Shown: positions 46,871 through 62,075 of the stretch, in pieces | Layout: each line of letters begins with the position of its first letter | Position numbering within the stretch: position 1 is the first letter of the stretch | Origin: Pontederia crassipes | Taxonomy: Eukaryota > Streptophyta > Magnoliopsida > Commelinales > Pontederiaceae | Length of the DNA: 64,000 nt | Reading direction: 5' to 3' | Assembly (NCBI GenBank): GCA_030549335.1 | Contig: JAUKPH010000018.1 | Coordinates: forward strand, 6,448,001-6,512,000 | Made by a program: the position numbers and the translations under genes | Notes under the pieces: generated by a model | Databases searched by the model: none | What the model was told of the DNA's origin: nothing | The model's input: the letters and a program-made list of their open reading frames with translations, nothing else

Positions 46871-49800
46871 CTTTGGGTGTCCTAAGAGGTGATAGATCTT
46901 TGGAACTTTAACTCTATTTCAAACAGAAGTTGAACCGTTACAATCAAAGATAACGCTCTTGGGGATTAGAGTCTTAGAATTAGGTTCAAAGCTATAAGTT
47001 ATAGATACTTATGACAACCTTTGGGTGTCCTAAGAGGTGATAGATCTTTAGAACTTTAATTCTATTTCAAACCGAAGTTGAACCGTAACAATCAAAGATA
47101 ACGCTCTTGGGGATTAGAGTCTTAGAGTTAGGTTCAAAGCTATAAGTTATAGATACTTATTACAACCTTTGGGTGTCCTAAGAGGTGATAGATCTTTAGA
47201 ACTTTAACTCTATTTCAAACCGAAGTTGAACCGTTACAATCAAAGATAACGCTCTTGGGGATTAGAGTCTTAGAGTTAGGTTCAAAGCTATAAGTTATAG
47301 ATACTTATGACAACCTTTGGGTGTCCTAAGAGGTGATAGATCTTTAGAACTTTAATTCTATTTCAAACCGAAGTTGAACCGTAACAATCAAAGATAACGC
47401 TCTTGGGGATTAGAGTCATAGAGTTAGGTTCAAAGCTATATTTTATAGATACTTATTACAACCTTTGGGTGTCCTAAGAGGTGATAGACCTTTAGAACTT
47501 TAACTCTATTTCAAACCGAAGTTGAACCGTTACAATCAAAGATAACGCTCTTGGGGATTAGAGTCTTTGAGTTAGGTTCAAAGCTATAAGTTATAGATAC
47601 TTATTACAACCTTTGGATGAAGTAAGAGGTGATAGATCTTTAGAACTTGAACTCTATTTCAAACCGAAGTTGAACCGTTACAATCAAAGATAACGCTCTT
47701 TGGGATTAGAGTCTTAGAGTTAGGTTCAAAGCTATAAGTTATAGAAACTTATTACAACCTTGGGTGTCCTAAGAGGTGATAGATCTTTAGAACATTAACT
47801 CTATTTCAAACCGAAGTTGAACCGTTACAATCAAAGATAACGCTCTTGGGGATTAGAGTCTTAGAGTTAGGTTCAAAGCTATAAGTTATAGATACTTATT
47901 ACAACTTTTGGGTGTCCTAAGAGGTGATAGATCTTTGGAACTTTAACTCTATTTCAAACAGAAGTTGAACCGTTACAATAAAAGATAACGCTCTTGGGGA
48001 TTAGACTCTTAGAGTTAGGTTCAAAGCTATAAGTTATAGATACTTATTACAACCTTTGGGTGTCCTAAGAGGTGATAGATCTTCGGAACTTTAACTCTAT
48101 TTCAAACCAAAGTTGAACCGTTACAATCAAAGATCACGCTCTTGGGTATTAGAGTCTTACAGTTAGGTTCAAAGCTATAAGTTATAGATACTTATTACAA
48201 CCTTTGGATGAAGTAAGAGGTGATAGATCTTTAGAACTTGAACTCTATTTCAAACCGAAGTTGAACCGTTACAATCAAAATAACGCTCTTGGGGATTAGA
48301 GTCCTAGACTTAGGTTCAAAGCTATAAGTTATAGATACTTATTACAACCTTTGGGTGTCCTAAGAGGTGATAGATCTTTAGAACTTTAACTCTATTTCAA
48401 ACCGAAGTTGAACCGTTACAATCAAAGATAACGCTCTTAGGGATTAGAGTTTTAGAGTTAGGTTCAAAGCTATAAGTTATAGATACTTATCACAACCTTT
48501 GGGTGTCCTAAGAGGTGATAGATCTTTAGAACTTTAACTCTATTTCAAACCGAAGTTGAACCGTTACAATCAAAGATAACGCTCTTGGGGATTAGAGTCT
48601 TAGAGTTAGGTTCAAAGCTATAAGTTATAGATACTTATTACAACTTTTGGGTGTCCTAAGAGGTGATAGATCTTTGGAACTTTAACTCTATTTCAAACAG
48701 AAGTTGAACCGTTACAATAAAAGATAACGCTCTTGGGGATTAGACTCTTAGAATTAGGTTCAAAGCTATAAGTTATAGATACTTATTACAACCTTTGGGT
48801 GTCCTAAGAGGTGATAGATCTTCGGAACTTTAACTCTATTTCAAACCAAAGTTGAACCGTTACAATCAAAGATAACGCTCTTGGGTATTAGAGTCTTAGA
48901 GTTAGGTTCAAAGCTATAAGTTATAGATACTTATTACAACCTTTGGGTGTCCTAAGAGGTGATAGATCTTTAGAACTTTAACTCTATTTCAAACCGAAGT
49001 TGAACCGTTACAATCAAAGATAACGCTCTTGGGGATTAGAGTCTTAGAGTTAGGTTCAAAGCTATAAGTTATAGATACTTATGACAACCTTTGGGTGTCC
49101 TAAGAGGTGATAGATCTTTAGAACTTTAATTCTATTTCAATCCGAAGTTGAACCGTAACAATCAAAGATAACGCTCTTGGGGATTAGAGTCTTAGAGTTA
49201 GGTTCAAAGCTATAAGTTATAGATACTTATTACAACCTTTGGGTGTCCTAAGAGGTATAGATCTTTAGAACTTTAACTCTATTTCAAACCGAAGTTGAAC
49301 CGTTACAATCAAAGATAACGCTCTTAGGGATTAGAGTCTTAGAGTTAGGTTCAAAGCTATAAGTTATAGATACTTATGACAACCTTTGGGTGTCCTAAGA
49401 GGTGATAGATCTTTAGAACTTTAACTCTTTTTCAAACCGAAGTTGAACCGTTACAATCAAATATAACGCTCTTAGGGATTAGAGTCTTAGACTTAGGTTC
49501 AAAGCTATAAGTTATAGATACTTATTACAACCTTTGGGTGTCCTAAGAGGTGATAGATCTTTAGAACTTTAACTCTATTTCAAACCGAAGTTGAACCGTT
49601 ACAATCAAAGATAACGCTCTTGGGGATTAGAGTCTTAGAGTTAGGTTCAAAGCTATAAGTTATAGATACTTATTACAACTTTTGGGTGTCCTAAGAGGTG
49701 ATAGATCTTTGGAACTTTAACTCTATTTCAAACAGAAGTTGAACCGTTACAATAAAAGATAACGCTCTTGGGGATTAGACTCTTAGAGTTAGGTTCAAAG

Positions 49801-49929
49801 CTATAAGTTATAGATACTTATTACAACCTTTGGGTGTCCTAAGAGGTGATAGATCTTCGGAACTTTAACTCTATTTCAAACCAAAGTTGAACCGTTACAA
49901 TCAAAGATAACGCTCTTGGGTATTAGAGT

Positions 49930-52900
49930 CTTACAGTTAGGTTCAAAGCTATAAGTTATACATACTTATTACAACCTTTGGGTGTCCTAAGAGGTGATAG
50001 ATCTTTAGAACTTTAACTCTATTTCAAACCGAAGTTGAACCGTTACAATCAAAGATAACGCTCTTGGGGATTAGAGTCTTAGAGTTAGGTTCAAAGCTAT
50101 AAGTTATAGATACTTATTACAACTTTTGGGTGTCCTAAGAGGTGATAGATCTTTGGAACTTTAACTCTATTTCAAACAGAAGTTGAACCGTTACAATAAA
50201 AGATAACGCTCTTGGGGATTAGACTCTTAGAGTTAGGTTCAAAGCTATAAGTTATAGATACTTATTACAACCTTTGGGTGTCCTAAGAGGTGATAGATCT
50301 TTGGAACTTTAACTCTATTTCAAACCAAAGTTGAACCGTTACAATCAAAGATAACGCTCTTGGGGATTAGAGTCTTAGAGTTAGGTTCAAAGCTATAAGT
50401 TATAGATACTTATTACAACCTTTGGGTGTCCTAAGAGGTGATAGATCTTTAGAACTTTAACTCTATTTCAAACCGAAGTTGAACCGTTACAATCAAAGAT
50501 AACGCTCTTGGGGATTAGAGTCTTAGAGTTAGGTTCAAAGCTATAAGTTATAGATACTTATGACAACCTTTGGGTGTCCTAAGAGGTGATAGATCTTTAG
50601 AACTTTAATTCTATTTCAAACCGAAGTTGAACCGTAACAATCAAAGATAACGCTCTTGGGGATTAGAGTCTTAGAGTTAGGTTCAAAGCTATAAGTTATA
50701 GATACTTATTACAACCTTTGGGTGTCCTAAGAGGTGATAGATCTTTAGAACTTTAACTCTATTTCAAACCGAAGTTGAACCGTTACAATCAAAGATAACG
50801 CTCTTGGGGATTAGAGTCTTTGAGTTAGGTTCAAAGCTATAAGTTATAGATACAACCTTTGGATGAAGTAAGAGGTGATAGATCTTTAGAACTTGAACTC
50901 TATTTCAAACCGAAGTTGAACCGTTACAATCAAAGATAACGCTCTTGGGGATTAGAGTCCTAGAGTTAGGTTCAAAGCTATAAGTTATAGAAACTTATTA
51001 CAACCTTGGGTGTCCTAAGAGGTGATAGATCTTTAGAACAATAACTCTATTTCAAACCGAAGTTGAACCGTTACAATCAAAGATAACGCTCTTGGGGATT
51101 AGAGTCTTAGAGTTAGGTTCAAAGCTATAAGTTATAGATACTTATTACAACCTTTGGGTGTCCTAAGAGGTGATAGATCTTTAGAACTTTAACTCTATTT
51201 CAAACCGAAGTTGAACCGTTACAATCAAAGATAACGCTCTTGGGGATTAGAGTCTTAGAGTTAGGTTCAAAGCTATAAGTTATAGATACTTATTACAACC
51301 TTTGGGTGTCCTAAGAGGTGATAGATCTTCGGAACTTTAACTCTATTTCAAACAGAAGTTGAACCGTTACAATAAAAGATAACGCTCTTGGGTATTAGAG
51401 TCTTACAGTTAGGTTCAAAGCTATAAGTTATACATACTTATTACAACCTTTGGGTGTCCTAAGAGGTGATAGATCTTTAGAACTTTAACTCTATTTCAAA
51501 CCGAAGTTGAACCGTTACAATCAAAGATAACGCTCTTGGGGATTAGAGTCTTAGAGTTAGGTTCAAAGCTATAAGTTATAGATACTTATTACAACTTTTG
51601 GGTGTCCTAAGAGGTGATAGATCTTTGGAACTTTAACTCTATTTCAAACAGAAGTTGAACCGTTACAATAAAAGATAACGCTCTTGGGGATTAGACTCTT
51701 AGAGTTAGGTTCAAAGCTATAAGTTATAGATACTTATTACAACCTTTGGGTGTCCTAAGAGGTGATAGATCTTTGGAACTTTAACTCTATTTCAAACCAA
51801 AGTTGAACCGTTACAATCAAAGATAACGCTCTTGGGGATTAGAGTCTTAGAGTTAGGTTCAAAGCTATAAGTTATAGATACTTATTACAACCTTTGGGTG
51901 TCCTAAGAGGTGATAGATCTTTAGAACTTTAACTCTATTTCAAACCGAAGTTGAACCGTTACAATCAAAGATAACGCTCTTGGGGATTAGAGTCTTAGAG
52001 TTAGGTTCAAAGCTATAAGTTATAGATACTTATGACAACCTTTGGGTGTCCTAAGAGGTGATAGATCTTTAGAACTTTAATTCTATTTCAAACCGAAGTT
52101 GAACCGTAACAATCAAAGATAACGCTCTTGGGGATTAGAGTCTTAGAGTTAGGTTCAAAGCTATAAGTTATAGATACTTATTACAACCTTTGGGTGTCCT
52201 AAGAGGTGATAGATCTTTAGAACTTTAACTCTATTTCAAACCGAAGTTGAACCGTTACAATCAAAGATAACGCTCTTGGGGATTAGAGTCTTTGAGTTAG
52301 GTTCAAAGCTATAAGTTATAGATACAACCTTTGGATGAAGTAAGAGGTGATAGATCTTTAGAACTTGAACTCTATTTCAAACCGAAGTTGAACCGTTACA
52401 ATCAAAGATAACGCTCTTGGGGATTAGAGTCCTAGAGTTAGGTTCAAAGCTATAAGTTATAGAAACTTATTACAACCTTGGGTGTCCTAAGAGGTGATAG
52501 ATCTTTAGAACAATAACTCTATTTCAAACCGAAGTTGAACCGTTACAATCAAAGATAACGCTCTTGGGGATTAGAGTCTTAGAGTTAGGTTCAAAGCTAT
52601 AAGTTATAGATACTTATTACAACCTTTGGGTGTCCTAAGAGGTGATAGATCTTTAGAACTTTAACTCTATTTCAAACCGAAGTTGAACCGTTACAATCAA
52701 AGATAACGCTCTTGGGGATTAGAGTCTTAGAGTTAGGTTCAAAGCTATAAGTTATAGATACTTATTACAACCTTTGGGTGTCCTAAGAGGTGATAGATCT
52801 TCGGAACTTTAACTCTATTTCAAACAGAAGTTGAACCGTTACAATAAAAGATAACGCTCTTGGGGATTAGACTCTTAGAGTTAGGTTCAAAGCTATAAGT

Positions 52901-55900
52901 TATAGATACTTATTACAACCTTTGGGTGTCCTAAGAGGTGATAGATCTTTGGAACTTTAACTCTATTTCAAACCAAAGTTGAACCGTTACAATCAAAGAT
53001 AACGCTCTTGGGGATTAGAGTCTTAGAGTTAGGTTCAAAGCTATAAATTATAGATACTTATTACAACCTTTGGGTGTCCTAAGAGGTGATAGATCTTTAG
53101 AACTTTAACTCTATTTCAAACCGAAGTTGAACCGTCACAATCAAAGATAACGCTCTTGGGGATTAGAGTCTTAGAGTTAGGTTCAAAGCTATAAGTTATA
53201 GATACTTATGACAACCTTTGGGTGTCCTAAGAGGTGATAGATCTTTAGAACTTTAATTCTATTTCAAACCGAAGTTGAACCGTAACAATCAAAGATAACG
53301 CTCTTGGGGATTAGAGTCTTAGAGTTAGGTTCAAAGCTATAAGTTATAGATACTTATTACAACCTTTGGGTGTCCTAAGAGGTGATAGATCTTTAGAACT
53401 TTAACTCTATTTCAAACCGAAGTTGAACCGTTACAATCAAAGATAACGCTCTTGGGGATTAGAGTCTTTGAGTTAGGTTCAAAGCTATAAGTTATAGATA
53501 CTTATTACAACCTTTGGATGAAGTAAGAGGTGATAGATCTTTAGAACTTGAACTCTATTTCAAACCGAAGTTGAACCGTTACAATCAAAGATAACGCTCT
53601 TGGGGATTAGAGTCTTAGAGTTAGGTTCAAAGCTATAAGTTATAGAAACTTATTACAACCTTGGGTGTCCTAAGAGGTGATAGATCTTTAGAACAATAAC
53701 TCTATTTCAAACCGAAGTTGAACCGTTACAATCAAAGATAACGCTCTTGGGGATTAGAGTCTTAGAGTTAGGTTCAAAGCTATAAGTTATAGATACTTAT
53801 TACAACTTTTGGGTGTCCTAAGAGGTGATAGATCTTTGGAACTTTAACTCTATTTCAAACAGAAGTTGAACCGTTACAATAAAAGATAACGCTCTTGGGG
53901 ATTAGACTCTTAGAGTTAGGTTCAAAGCTATAAGTTATAGATACTTATTACAACCTTTGGGTGTCCTAAGAGGTGATAGATCTTCGGAACTTTAACTCTA
54001 TTTCAAACCAAAGTTGAACCGTTACAATCAAAGATAACGCTCTTGGGTATTAGAGTCTTACAGTTAGGTTCAAAGCTATAAGTTATAGATACTTATTACA
54101 ACCTTTGGGTGTCCTAAGAGGTGATAGATCTTTAGAACTTTAACTCTATTTCAAACCGAAGTTGAACCGTTACAATCAAAGATAACGCTCTTGGGGATTA
54201 GAGTCTTAGAGTTAGGTTCAAAGCTATAAGTTATAGATACTTATTACAACTTTTGGGTGTCCTAAGAGGTGATAGATCTTTGGAACTTTAACTCTATTTC
54301 AAACAGAAGTTGAACCGTTACAATAAAAGATAACGCTCTTGGGGATTAGACTCTTAGAGTTAGGTTCAAAGCTATAAGTTATAGATACTTATTACAACCT
54401 TTGGGTGTCCTAAGAGGTGATAGATCTTTGGAACTTTAACTCTATTTCAAACCAAAGTTGAACCGTTACAATCAAAGATAACGCTCTTGGGGATTAGAGT
54501 CTTAGAGTTAGGTTCAAAGCTATAAGTTATAGATACTTATTACAACCTTTGGGTGTCCTAAGAGGTGATAGATCTTTAGAACTTTAACTCTATTTCAAAC
54601 CGAAGTTGAACCGTTACAATCAAAGATAACGCTCTTGGGGATTAGAGTCTTAGAGTTAGGTTCAAAGCTATAAGTTATAGATACTTATGACAACCTTTGG
54701 GTGTCCTAAGAGGTGATAGATCTTTAGAACTTTAATTCTATTTCAAACCGAAGTTGAACCGTAACAATCAAAGATAACGCTCTTGGGGATTAGAGTCTTA
54801 GAGTTAGGTTCAAAGCTATAAGTTATAGATACTTATTACAACCTTTGGGTGTCCTAAGAGGTGATAGATCTTTAGAACTTTAACTCTATTTCAAACCGAA
54901 GTTGAACCGTTACAATCAAAGATAACGCTCTTGGGGATTAGAGTCTTTGAGTTAGGTTCAAAGCTATAAGTTATAGATACAACCTTTGGATGAAGTAAGA
55001 GGTGATAGATCTTTAGAACTTGAACTCTATTTCAAACCGAAGTTGAACCGTTACAATCAAAGATAACGCTCTTGGGGATTAGAGTCTTAGAGTTAGGTTC
55101 AAAGCTATAAGTTATAGAAACTTATTACAACCTTGGGTGTCCTAAGAGGTGATAGATCTTTAGAACAATAACTCTATTTCAAACCGAAGTTGAACCGTTA
55201 CAATCAAAGATAACGCTCTTGGGGATTAGAGTCTTAGAGTTAGGTTCAAAGCTATAAGTTATAGATACTTATTACAACTTTTGGGTGTCCTAAGAGGTGA
55301 TAGATCTTTGGAACTTTAACTCTATTTCAAACAGAAGTTGAACCGTTACAATAAAAGATAACGCTCTTGGGGATTAGACTCTTAGAGTTAGGTTCAAAGC
55401 TATAAGTTATAGATACTTATTACAACCTTTGGGTGTCCTAAGAGGTGATAGATCTTCGGAACTTTAACTCTATTTCAAACCAAAGTTGAACCGTTACAAT
55501 CAAAGATAACGCTCTTGGGTATTAGAGTCTTACAGTTAGGTTCAAAGCTATAAGTTATAGATACTTATTACAACCTTTGGGTGTCCTAAGAGGTGATAGA
55601 TCTTTAGAACTTTAACTCTATTTCAAACCGAAGTTGAACCGTTACAATCAAAGATAACGCTCTTGGGGATTAGAGTCTTAGAGTTAGGTTCAAAGCTATA
55701 AGTTATAGATACTTATTACAACTTTTGGGTGTCCTAAGAGGTGATAGATCTTTGGAACTTTAACTCTATTTCAAACAGAAGTTGAACCGTTACAATAAAA
55801 GATAACGCTCTTGGGGATTAGACTCTTAGAGTTAGGTTCAAAGCTATAAGTTATAGATACTTATTACAACCTTTGGGTGTCCTAAGAGGTGATAGATCTT

Positions 55901-56400
55901 TGGAACTTTAACTCTATTTCAAACCAAAGTTGAACCGTTACAATCAAAGATAACGCTCTTGGGGATTAGAGTCTTAGAGTTAGGTTCAAAGCTATAAGTT
56001 ATAGATACTTATTACAACCTTTGGGTGTCCTAAGAGGTGATAGATCTTTAGAACTTTAACTCTATTTCAAACCGAAGTTGAACCGTTACAATCAAAGATA
56101 ACGCTCTTGGGGATTAGAGTCTTAGAGTTAGGTTCAAAGCTATAAGTTATAGATACTTATGACAACCTTTGGGTGTCCTAAGAGGTGATAGATCTTTAGA
56201 ACTTTAATTCTATTTCAAACCGAAGTTGAACCGTAACAATCAAAGATAACGCTCTTGGGGATTAGAGTCTTAGAGTTAGGTTCAAAGCTATAAGTTATAG
56301 ATACTTATTACAACCTTTGGGTGTCCTAAGAGGTGATAGATCTTTAGAACTTTAACTCTATTTCAAACCGAAGTTGAACCGTTACAATCAAAGATAACGC
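49930..56400 (-). repeat. 1472-bp (10-monomer) higher-order repeat block
   Basis: The 7-bp-deleted GATACAACC monomer (50851, 52323), CATACTTATT (49961, 51433), GAACAAT (51036, 52508; 53691, 55163) and TTACAGTTAG (54061, 55533 for CAGTT) all show 1472-bp offsets. 1472 is ten monomers minus 8 bp, from the 7-bp and 1-bp deletion variants. One step between GAACAAT markers (52508 to 53691) is 1183 bp, an 8-monomer version. Confidence 0.85.
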
Positions 56401-56454
56401 TCTTGGGGATTAGAGTCTTAGAGTTAGGTTCAAAGCTATAAGTTATAGAAACTT

Positions 56455-59400
56455 ATTACATCCTTGGGTGTCCTAAGAGGTGATAGATCTTTAGAACATT
56501 AACTCTATTTCAAACCGAAGTTGAACCGTTACAATCAAAGATAACGCTCTTGGGGATTAGAGTCTTAGAGTTAGGTTCAAAGCTATAAGTTATAGATACT
56601 TATTACAACTTTTGGGTGTCCTAAGAGGTGATAGATCTTTGGAACTTTAAATCTATTTCAAACAGAAGTTGAACCGTTACAATAAAAGATAACGCTCTTG
56701 GGGATTAGACTCTTAGAGTTAGGTTCAAAGCTATAAGTTATAGATATTTATTACAACCTTTGGGTGTCCTAAGAGGTGATAGATCTTTGGAACTTTAACT
56801 CTATTTCAAACCAAAGTTGAACCGTTACAATCAAAGATAACGCTCTTGGGGATTAGAGTCTTAGAGTTAGGTTCAAAGCTATAAGTTAGATACTTATTAC
56901 AACCTTTGGGTGTCCTAAGAGGTGATAGATCTTTAGAACTTTAACTCTATTTCAAACCGAAGTTGAACCGTTACAATCAAAGATAACGCTCTTGGGGATT
57001 AGAGTCTTAGAGTTAGGTTCAAAGCTATAAGTTATAGATACTTATTACAACTTTTGGGTGTCCTAAGAGGTGATAGATCTTTGGAACTTTAACTCTATTT
57101 CAAACAGAAGTTGAACCGTTACAATAAAAGATAACGCTCTTGGGGATTAGACTCTTAGAGTTAGGTTCAAAGCTATAAGTTATAGATACTTATTACAACC
57201 TTTGGGTGTCCTAAGAGGTGATAGATCTTTGGAACTTTAACTCTATTTCAAACCAAAGTTGAACCGTTACAATCAAAGATAACGCTCTTGGGGATTAGAG
57301 TCTTAGAGTTAGGTTCAAAGCTATAAGTTATAGATACTTATTACAACCTTTGGGTGTCCTAAGAGGTGATAGATCTTTAGAACTTTAACTCTATTTCAAA
57401 CCGAAGTTGAACCGTTACAATCAAAGATAACGCTCTTGGGGATTAGAGTCTTAGAGTTAGGTTCAAAGCTATAAGTTATAGATACTTATGACAACCTTTG
57501 GGTGTCCTAAGAGGTGATAGATCTTTAGAACTTTAATTCTATTTCAAACCGAAGTTGAACCGTAACAATCAAAGATAACGCTCTTGGGGATTAGAGTCTT
57601 AGAGTTAGGTTCAAAGCTATAAGTTATAGATACTTATTACAACCTTTGGGTGTCCTAAGAGGTGATAGATCTTTAGAACTTTAACTCTATTTCAAACCGA
57701 AGTTGAACCGTTACAATCAAAGATAACGCTCTTGGGGATTAGAGACTTAGAGTTAGGTTCAAAGCTATAAGTTATAGATACTTATGACAACCTTTGGGTG
57801 TCCTAAGAGGTGATAGATCTGTAGAACTTTAACTCTATTTCGAATCGAAGTTGAACCGTAACAATCAAAGATAACGCTCTTGGGGATTAGAGTCTTAGAG
57901 TTAGGTTCAAAGCTATAAGTTAGATACTTATTACAACCTTTGGGTGTCCTAAGAGGTGATAGATCTTTAGAACTTTAACTCTATTTCAAACCGAAGTTGA
58001 ACCGTTACAATCAAAGATAACGCTCTTGGGGATTAGAGTCTTAGAGTTAGGTTCAAAGCTATAAGTTATAGATACTCATTACAACTTTTGGGTGTCCTAA
58101 GAGGTGATAGATCTTTGGAACTTTAACTCTATTTCAAACAGAAGTTGAACCGTTACAATAAAAGATAACGCTCTTGGGGATTAGACTCTTAGAGTTAGGT
58201 TCAAAGCTATAAGTTATAGATACTTATTACAACCTTTGGGTGTCCTAAGAGGTGATAGATCTTTGGAACTTTAACTCTATTTCAAACCAAAGTTGAACCG
58301 TTACAATCAAAGATAACACTCTTGGGGATTAGAGTCTTAGAGTTAGGTTCAAAGCTATAAGTTATAGATACTTATTACAACCTTTGGGTGTCCTAAGAGG
58401 TGATAGATCTTTAGAACTTTAACTCTATTTCAAACCGAAGTTGAACCGTTACAATCAAAGATAACGCTCTTGGGGATTAGAGTCTTAGAGTTAGGTTCAA
58501 AGCTATAAGTTATAGATACTTATGACAACCTTTGGGTGTCCTAAGAGGTGATAGATCTTTAGAACTTTAATTCTATTTCAAACCGAAGTTGAACCGTAAC
58601 AATCAAAGATAACGCTCTTGGGGATTAGAGTCTTAGAGTTAGGTTCAAAGCTATAAGTTATAGATACTTATTACAACCTTTGGGTGTCCTAAGAGGTGAT
58701 AGATCTTTAGAACTTTAACTCTATTTCAAACCGAAGTTGAACCGTCACAATCAAAGATAACGCTCTTGGGGATTAGAGACTTAGAGTTAGGTTCAAAGCT
58801 ATAAGTTATAGATACTTATGACAACCTTTGGGTGTCCTAAGAGGTGATAGATCTATAGAACTTTAACTCTATTTCGAATCGAAGTTGAACCGTAACAATC
58901 AAAGATAACGCTCTTGGGGATTAGAGTCTTAGAGTAAGGCGCAAAGCTATAAGTTATAGATACTTATTACAACCTTTGGGTGTCCTAAGAGGTGATAGAT
59001 CTTTAGAACTTTAACTCTATTTCAAACCGAAGTTGAACCGTTACAATCAAAGATAACGCTCTTGGTGATTAGAGTCTTTGAGTTAGGTTCAAAGCTATAA
59101 GTTATAGATACTTATTACAACCTTTGGGTGAACTAAGAGGTGATAGATCTTTAGAACTTTAACTCTATTTCAAACCGAAGTTGAACCGTTACAATCAAAG
59201 ATAACGCTCTTGGGGATTAGAGTCTTAGAGTTAGGTTCAAAGCTATAAGTTATAGAAACTTATTACATCCTTGGGTGTCCTAAGAGGTGATAGATCTTTA
59301 GAACATTAACTCTATTTCAAACCGAAGTTGAACCGTTACAATCAAAGATAACGCTCTTGGGGATTAGAGTCTTAGAGTTAGGTTCAAAGCTATAAGTTAT

Positions 59401-62075
59401 AGATACTTATTACAACTTTTGGGTGTCCTAAGAGGTGATAGATCTTTGGAACTTTAAATCTATTTCAAACAGAAGTTGAACCGTTACAATAAAAGATAAC
59501 GCTCTTGGGGATTAGACTCTTAGAGTTAGGTTCAAAGCTATAAGTTATAGATATTTATTACAACCTTTGGGTGTCCTAAGAGGTGATAGATCTTTGGAAC
59601 TTTAACTCTATTTCAAACCAAAGTTGAACCGTTACAATCAAAGATAACGCTCTTGGGGATTAGAGTCTTAGAGTTAGGTTCAAAGCTATAAGTTAGATAC
59701 TTATTACAACCTTTGGGTGTCCTAAGAGGTGATAGATCTTTAGAACTTTAACTCTATTTCAAACCGAAGTTGAACCGTTACAATCAAAGATAACGCTCTT
59801 GGGGATTAGAGTCTTAGAGTTAGGTTCAAAGCTATAAGTTATAGATACTTATTACAACTTTTGGGTGTCCTAAGAGGTGATAGATCTTTGGAACTTTAAC
59901 TCTATTTCAAACAGAAGTTGAACCGTTACAATAAAAGATAACGCTCTTGGGGATTAGACTCTTAGAGTTAGGTTCAAAGCTATAAGTTATAGATACTTAT
60001 TACAACCTTTGGGTGTCCTAAGAGGTGATAGATCTTTGGAACTTTAACTCTATTTCAAACCAAAGTTGAACCGTTACAATCAAAGATAACGCTCTTGGGG
60101 ATTAGAGTCTTAGAGTTAGGTTCAAAGCTATAAGTTATAGATACTTATTACAACCTTTGGGTGTCCTAAGAGGTGATAGATCTTTAGAACTTTAACTCTA
60201 TTTCAAACCGAAGTTGAACCGTTACAATCAAAGATAACGCTCTTGGGGATTAGAGTCTTAGAGTTAGGTTCAAAGCTATAAGTTATAGATACTTATGACA
60301 ACCTTTGGGTGTCCTAAGAGGTGATAGATCTTTAGAACTTTAATTCTATTTCAAACCGAAGTTGAACCGTAACAATCAAAGATAACGCTCTTGGGGATTA
60401 GAGTCTTAGAGTTAGGTTCAAAGCTATAAGTTATAGATACTTATTACAACCTTTGGGTGTCCTAAGAGGTGATAGATCTTTAGAACTTTAACTCTATTTC
60501 AAACCGAAGTTGAACCGTTACAATCAAAGATAACGCTCTTGGGGATTAGAGACTTAGAGTTAGGTTCAAAGCTATAAGTTATAGATACTTATGACAACCT
60601 TTGGGTGTCCTAAGAGGTGATAGATCTGTAGAACTTTAACTCTATTTCGAATCGAAGTTGAACCGTAACAATCAAAGATAACGCTCTTGGGGATTAGAGT
60701 CTTAGAGTTAGGTTCAAAGCTATAAGTTAGATACTTATTACAACCTTTGGGTGTCCTAAGAGGTGATAGATCTTTAGAACTTTAACTCTATTTCAAACCG
60801 AAGTTGAACCGTTACAATCAAAGATAACGCTCTTGGGGATTAGAGTCTTAGAGTTAGGTTCAAAGCTATAAGTTATAGATACTCATTACAACTTTTGGGT
60901 GTCCTAAGAGGTGATAGATCTTTGGAACTTTAACTCTATTTCAAACAGAAGTTGAACCGTTACAATAAAAGATAACGCTCTTGGGGATTAGACTCTTAGA
61001 GTTAGGTTCAAAGCTATAAGTTATAGATACTTATTACAACCTTTGGGTGTCCTAAGAGGTGATAGATCTTTGGAACTTTAACTCTATTTCAAACCAAAGT
61101 TGAACCGTTACAATCAAAGATAACACTCTTGGGGATTAGAGTCTTAGAGTTAGGTTCAAAGCTATAAGTTATAGATACTTATTACAACCTTTGGGTGTCC
61201 TAAGAGGTGATAGATCTTTAGAACTTTAACTCTATTTCAAACCGAAGTTGAACCGTTACAATCAAAGATAACGCTCTTGGGGATTAGAGTCTTAGAGTTA
61301 GGTTCAAAGCTATAAGTTATAGATACTTATGACAACCTTTGGGTGTCCTAAGAGGTGATAGATCTTTAGAACTTTAATTCTATTTCAAACCGAAGTTGAA
61401 CCGTAACAATCAAAGATAACGCTCTTGGGGATTAGAGTCTTAGAGTTAGGTTCAAAGCTATAAGTTATAGATACTTATTACAACCTTTGGGTGTCCTAAG
61501 AGGTGATAGATCTTTAGAACTTTAACTCTATTTCAAACCGAAGTTGAACCGTCACAATCAAAGATAACGCTCTTGGGGATTAGAGACTTAGAGTTAGGTT
61601 CAAAGCTATAAGTTATAGATACTTATGACAACCTTTGGGTGTCCTAAGAGGTGATAGATCTATAGAACTTTAACTCTATTTCGAATCGAAGTTGAACCGT
61701 AACAATCAAAGATAACGCTCTTGGGGATTAGAGTCTTAGAGTAAGGCGCAAAGCTATAAGTTATAGATACTTATTACAACCTTTGGGTGTCCTAAGAGGT
61801 GATAGATCTTTAGAACTTTAACTCTATTTCAAACCGAAGTTGAACCGTTACAATCAAAGATAACGCTCTTGGTGATTAGAGTCTTTGAGTTAGGTTCAAA
61901 GCTATAAGTTATAGATACTTATTACAACCTTTGGGTGAACTAAGAGGTGATAGATCTTTAGAACTTTAACTCTATTTCAAACCGAAGTTGAACCGTTACA
62001 ATCAAAGATAACGCTCTTGGGGATTAGAGTCTTAGAGTTAGGTTCAAAGCTATAAGTTATAGAAACTTATTACAA
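56455..62075 (-). repeat. 2807-bp (19-monomer) higher-order repeat, two tandem copies
   Basis: TTACATCCTTGGG (TCC at 56461 and 59268), AAGTTAGATA (56883 and 59690) and the singular AAGGCGCAAAG variant (58936 and 61743) are each 2807 bp apart. 2807 is 19 x 148 minus 5, fully explained by two 2-bp and one 1-bp deleted monomers per copy. TATTTCGAATCG monomers also recur in step. Confidence 0.88.
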
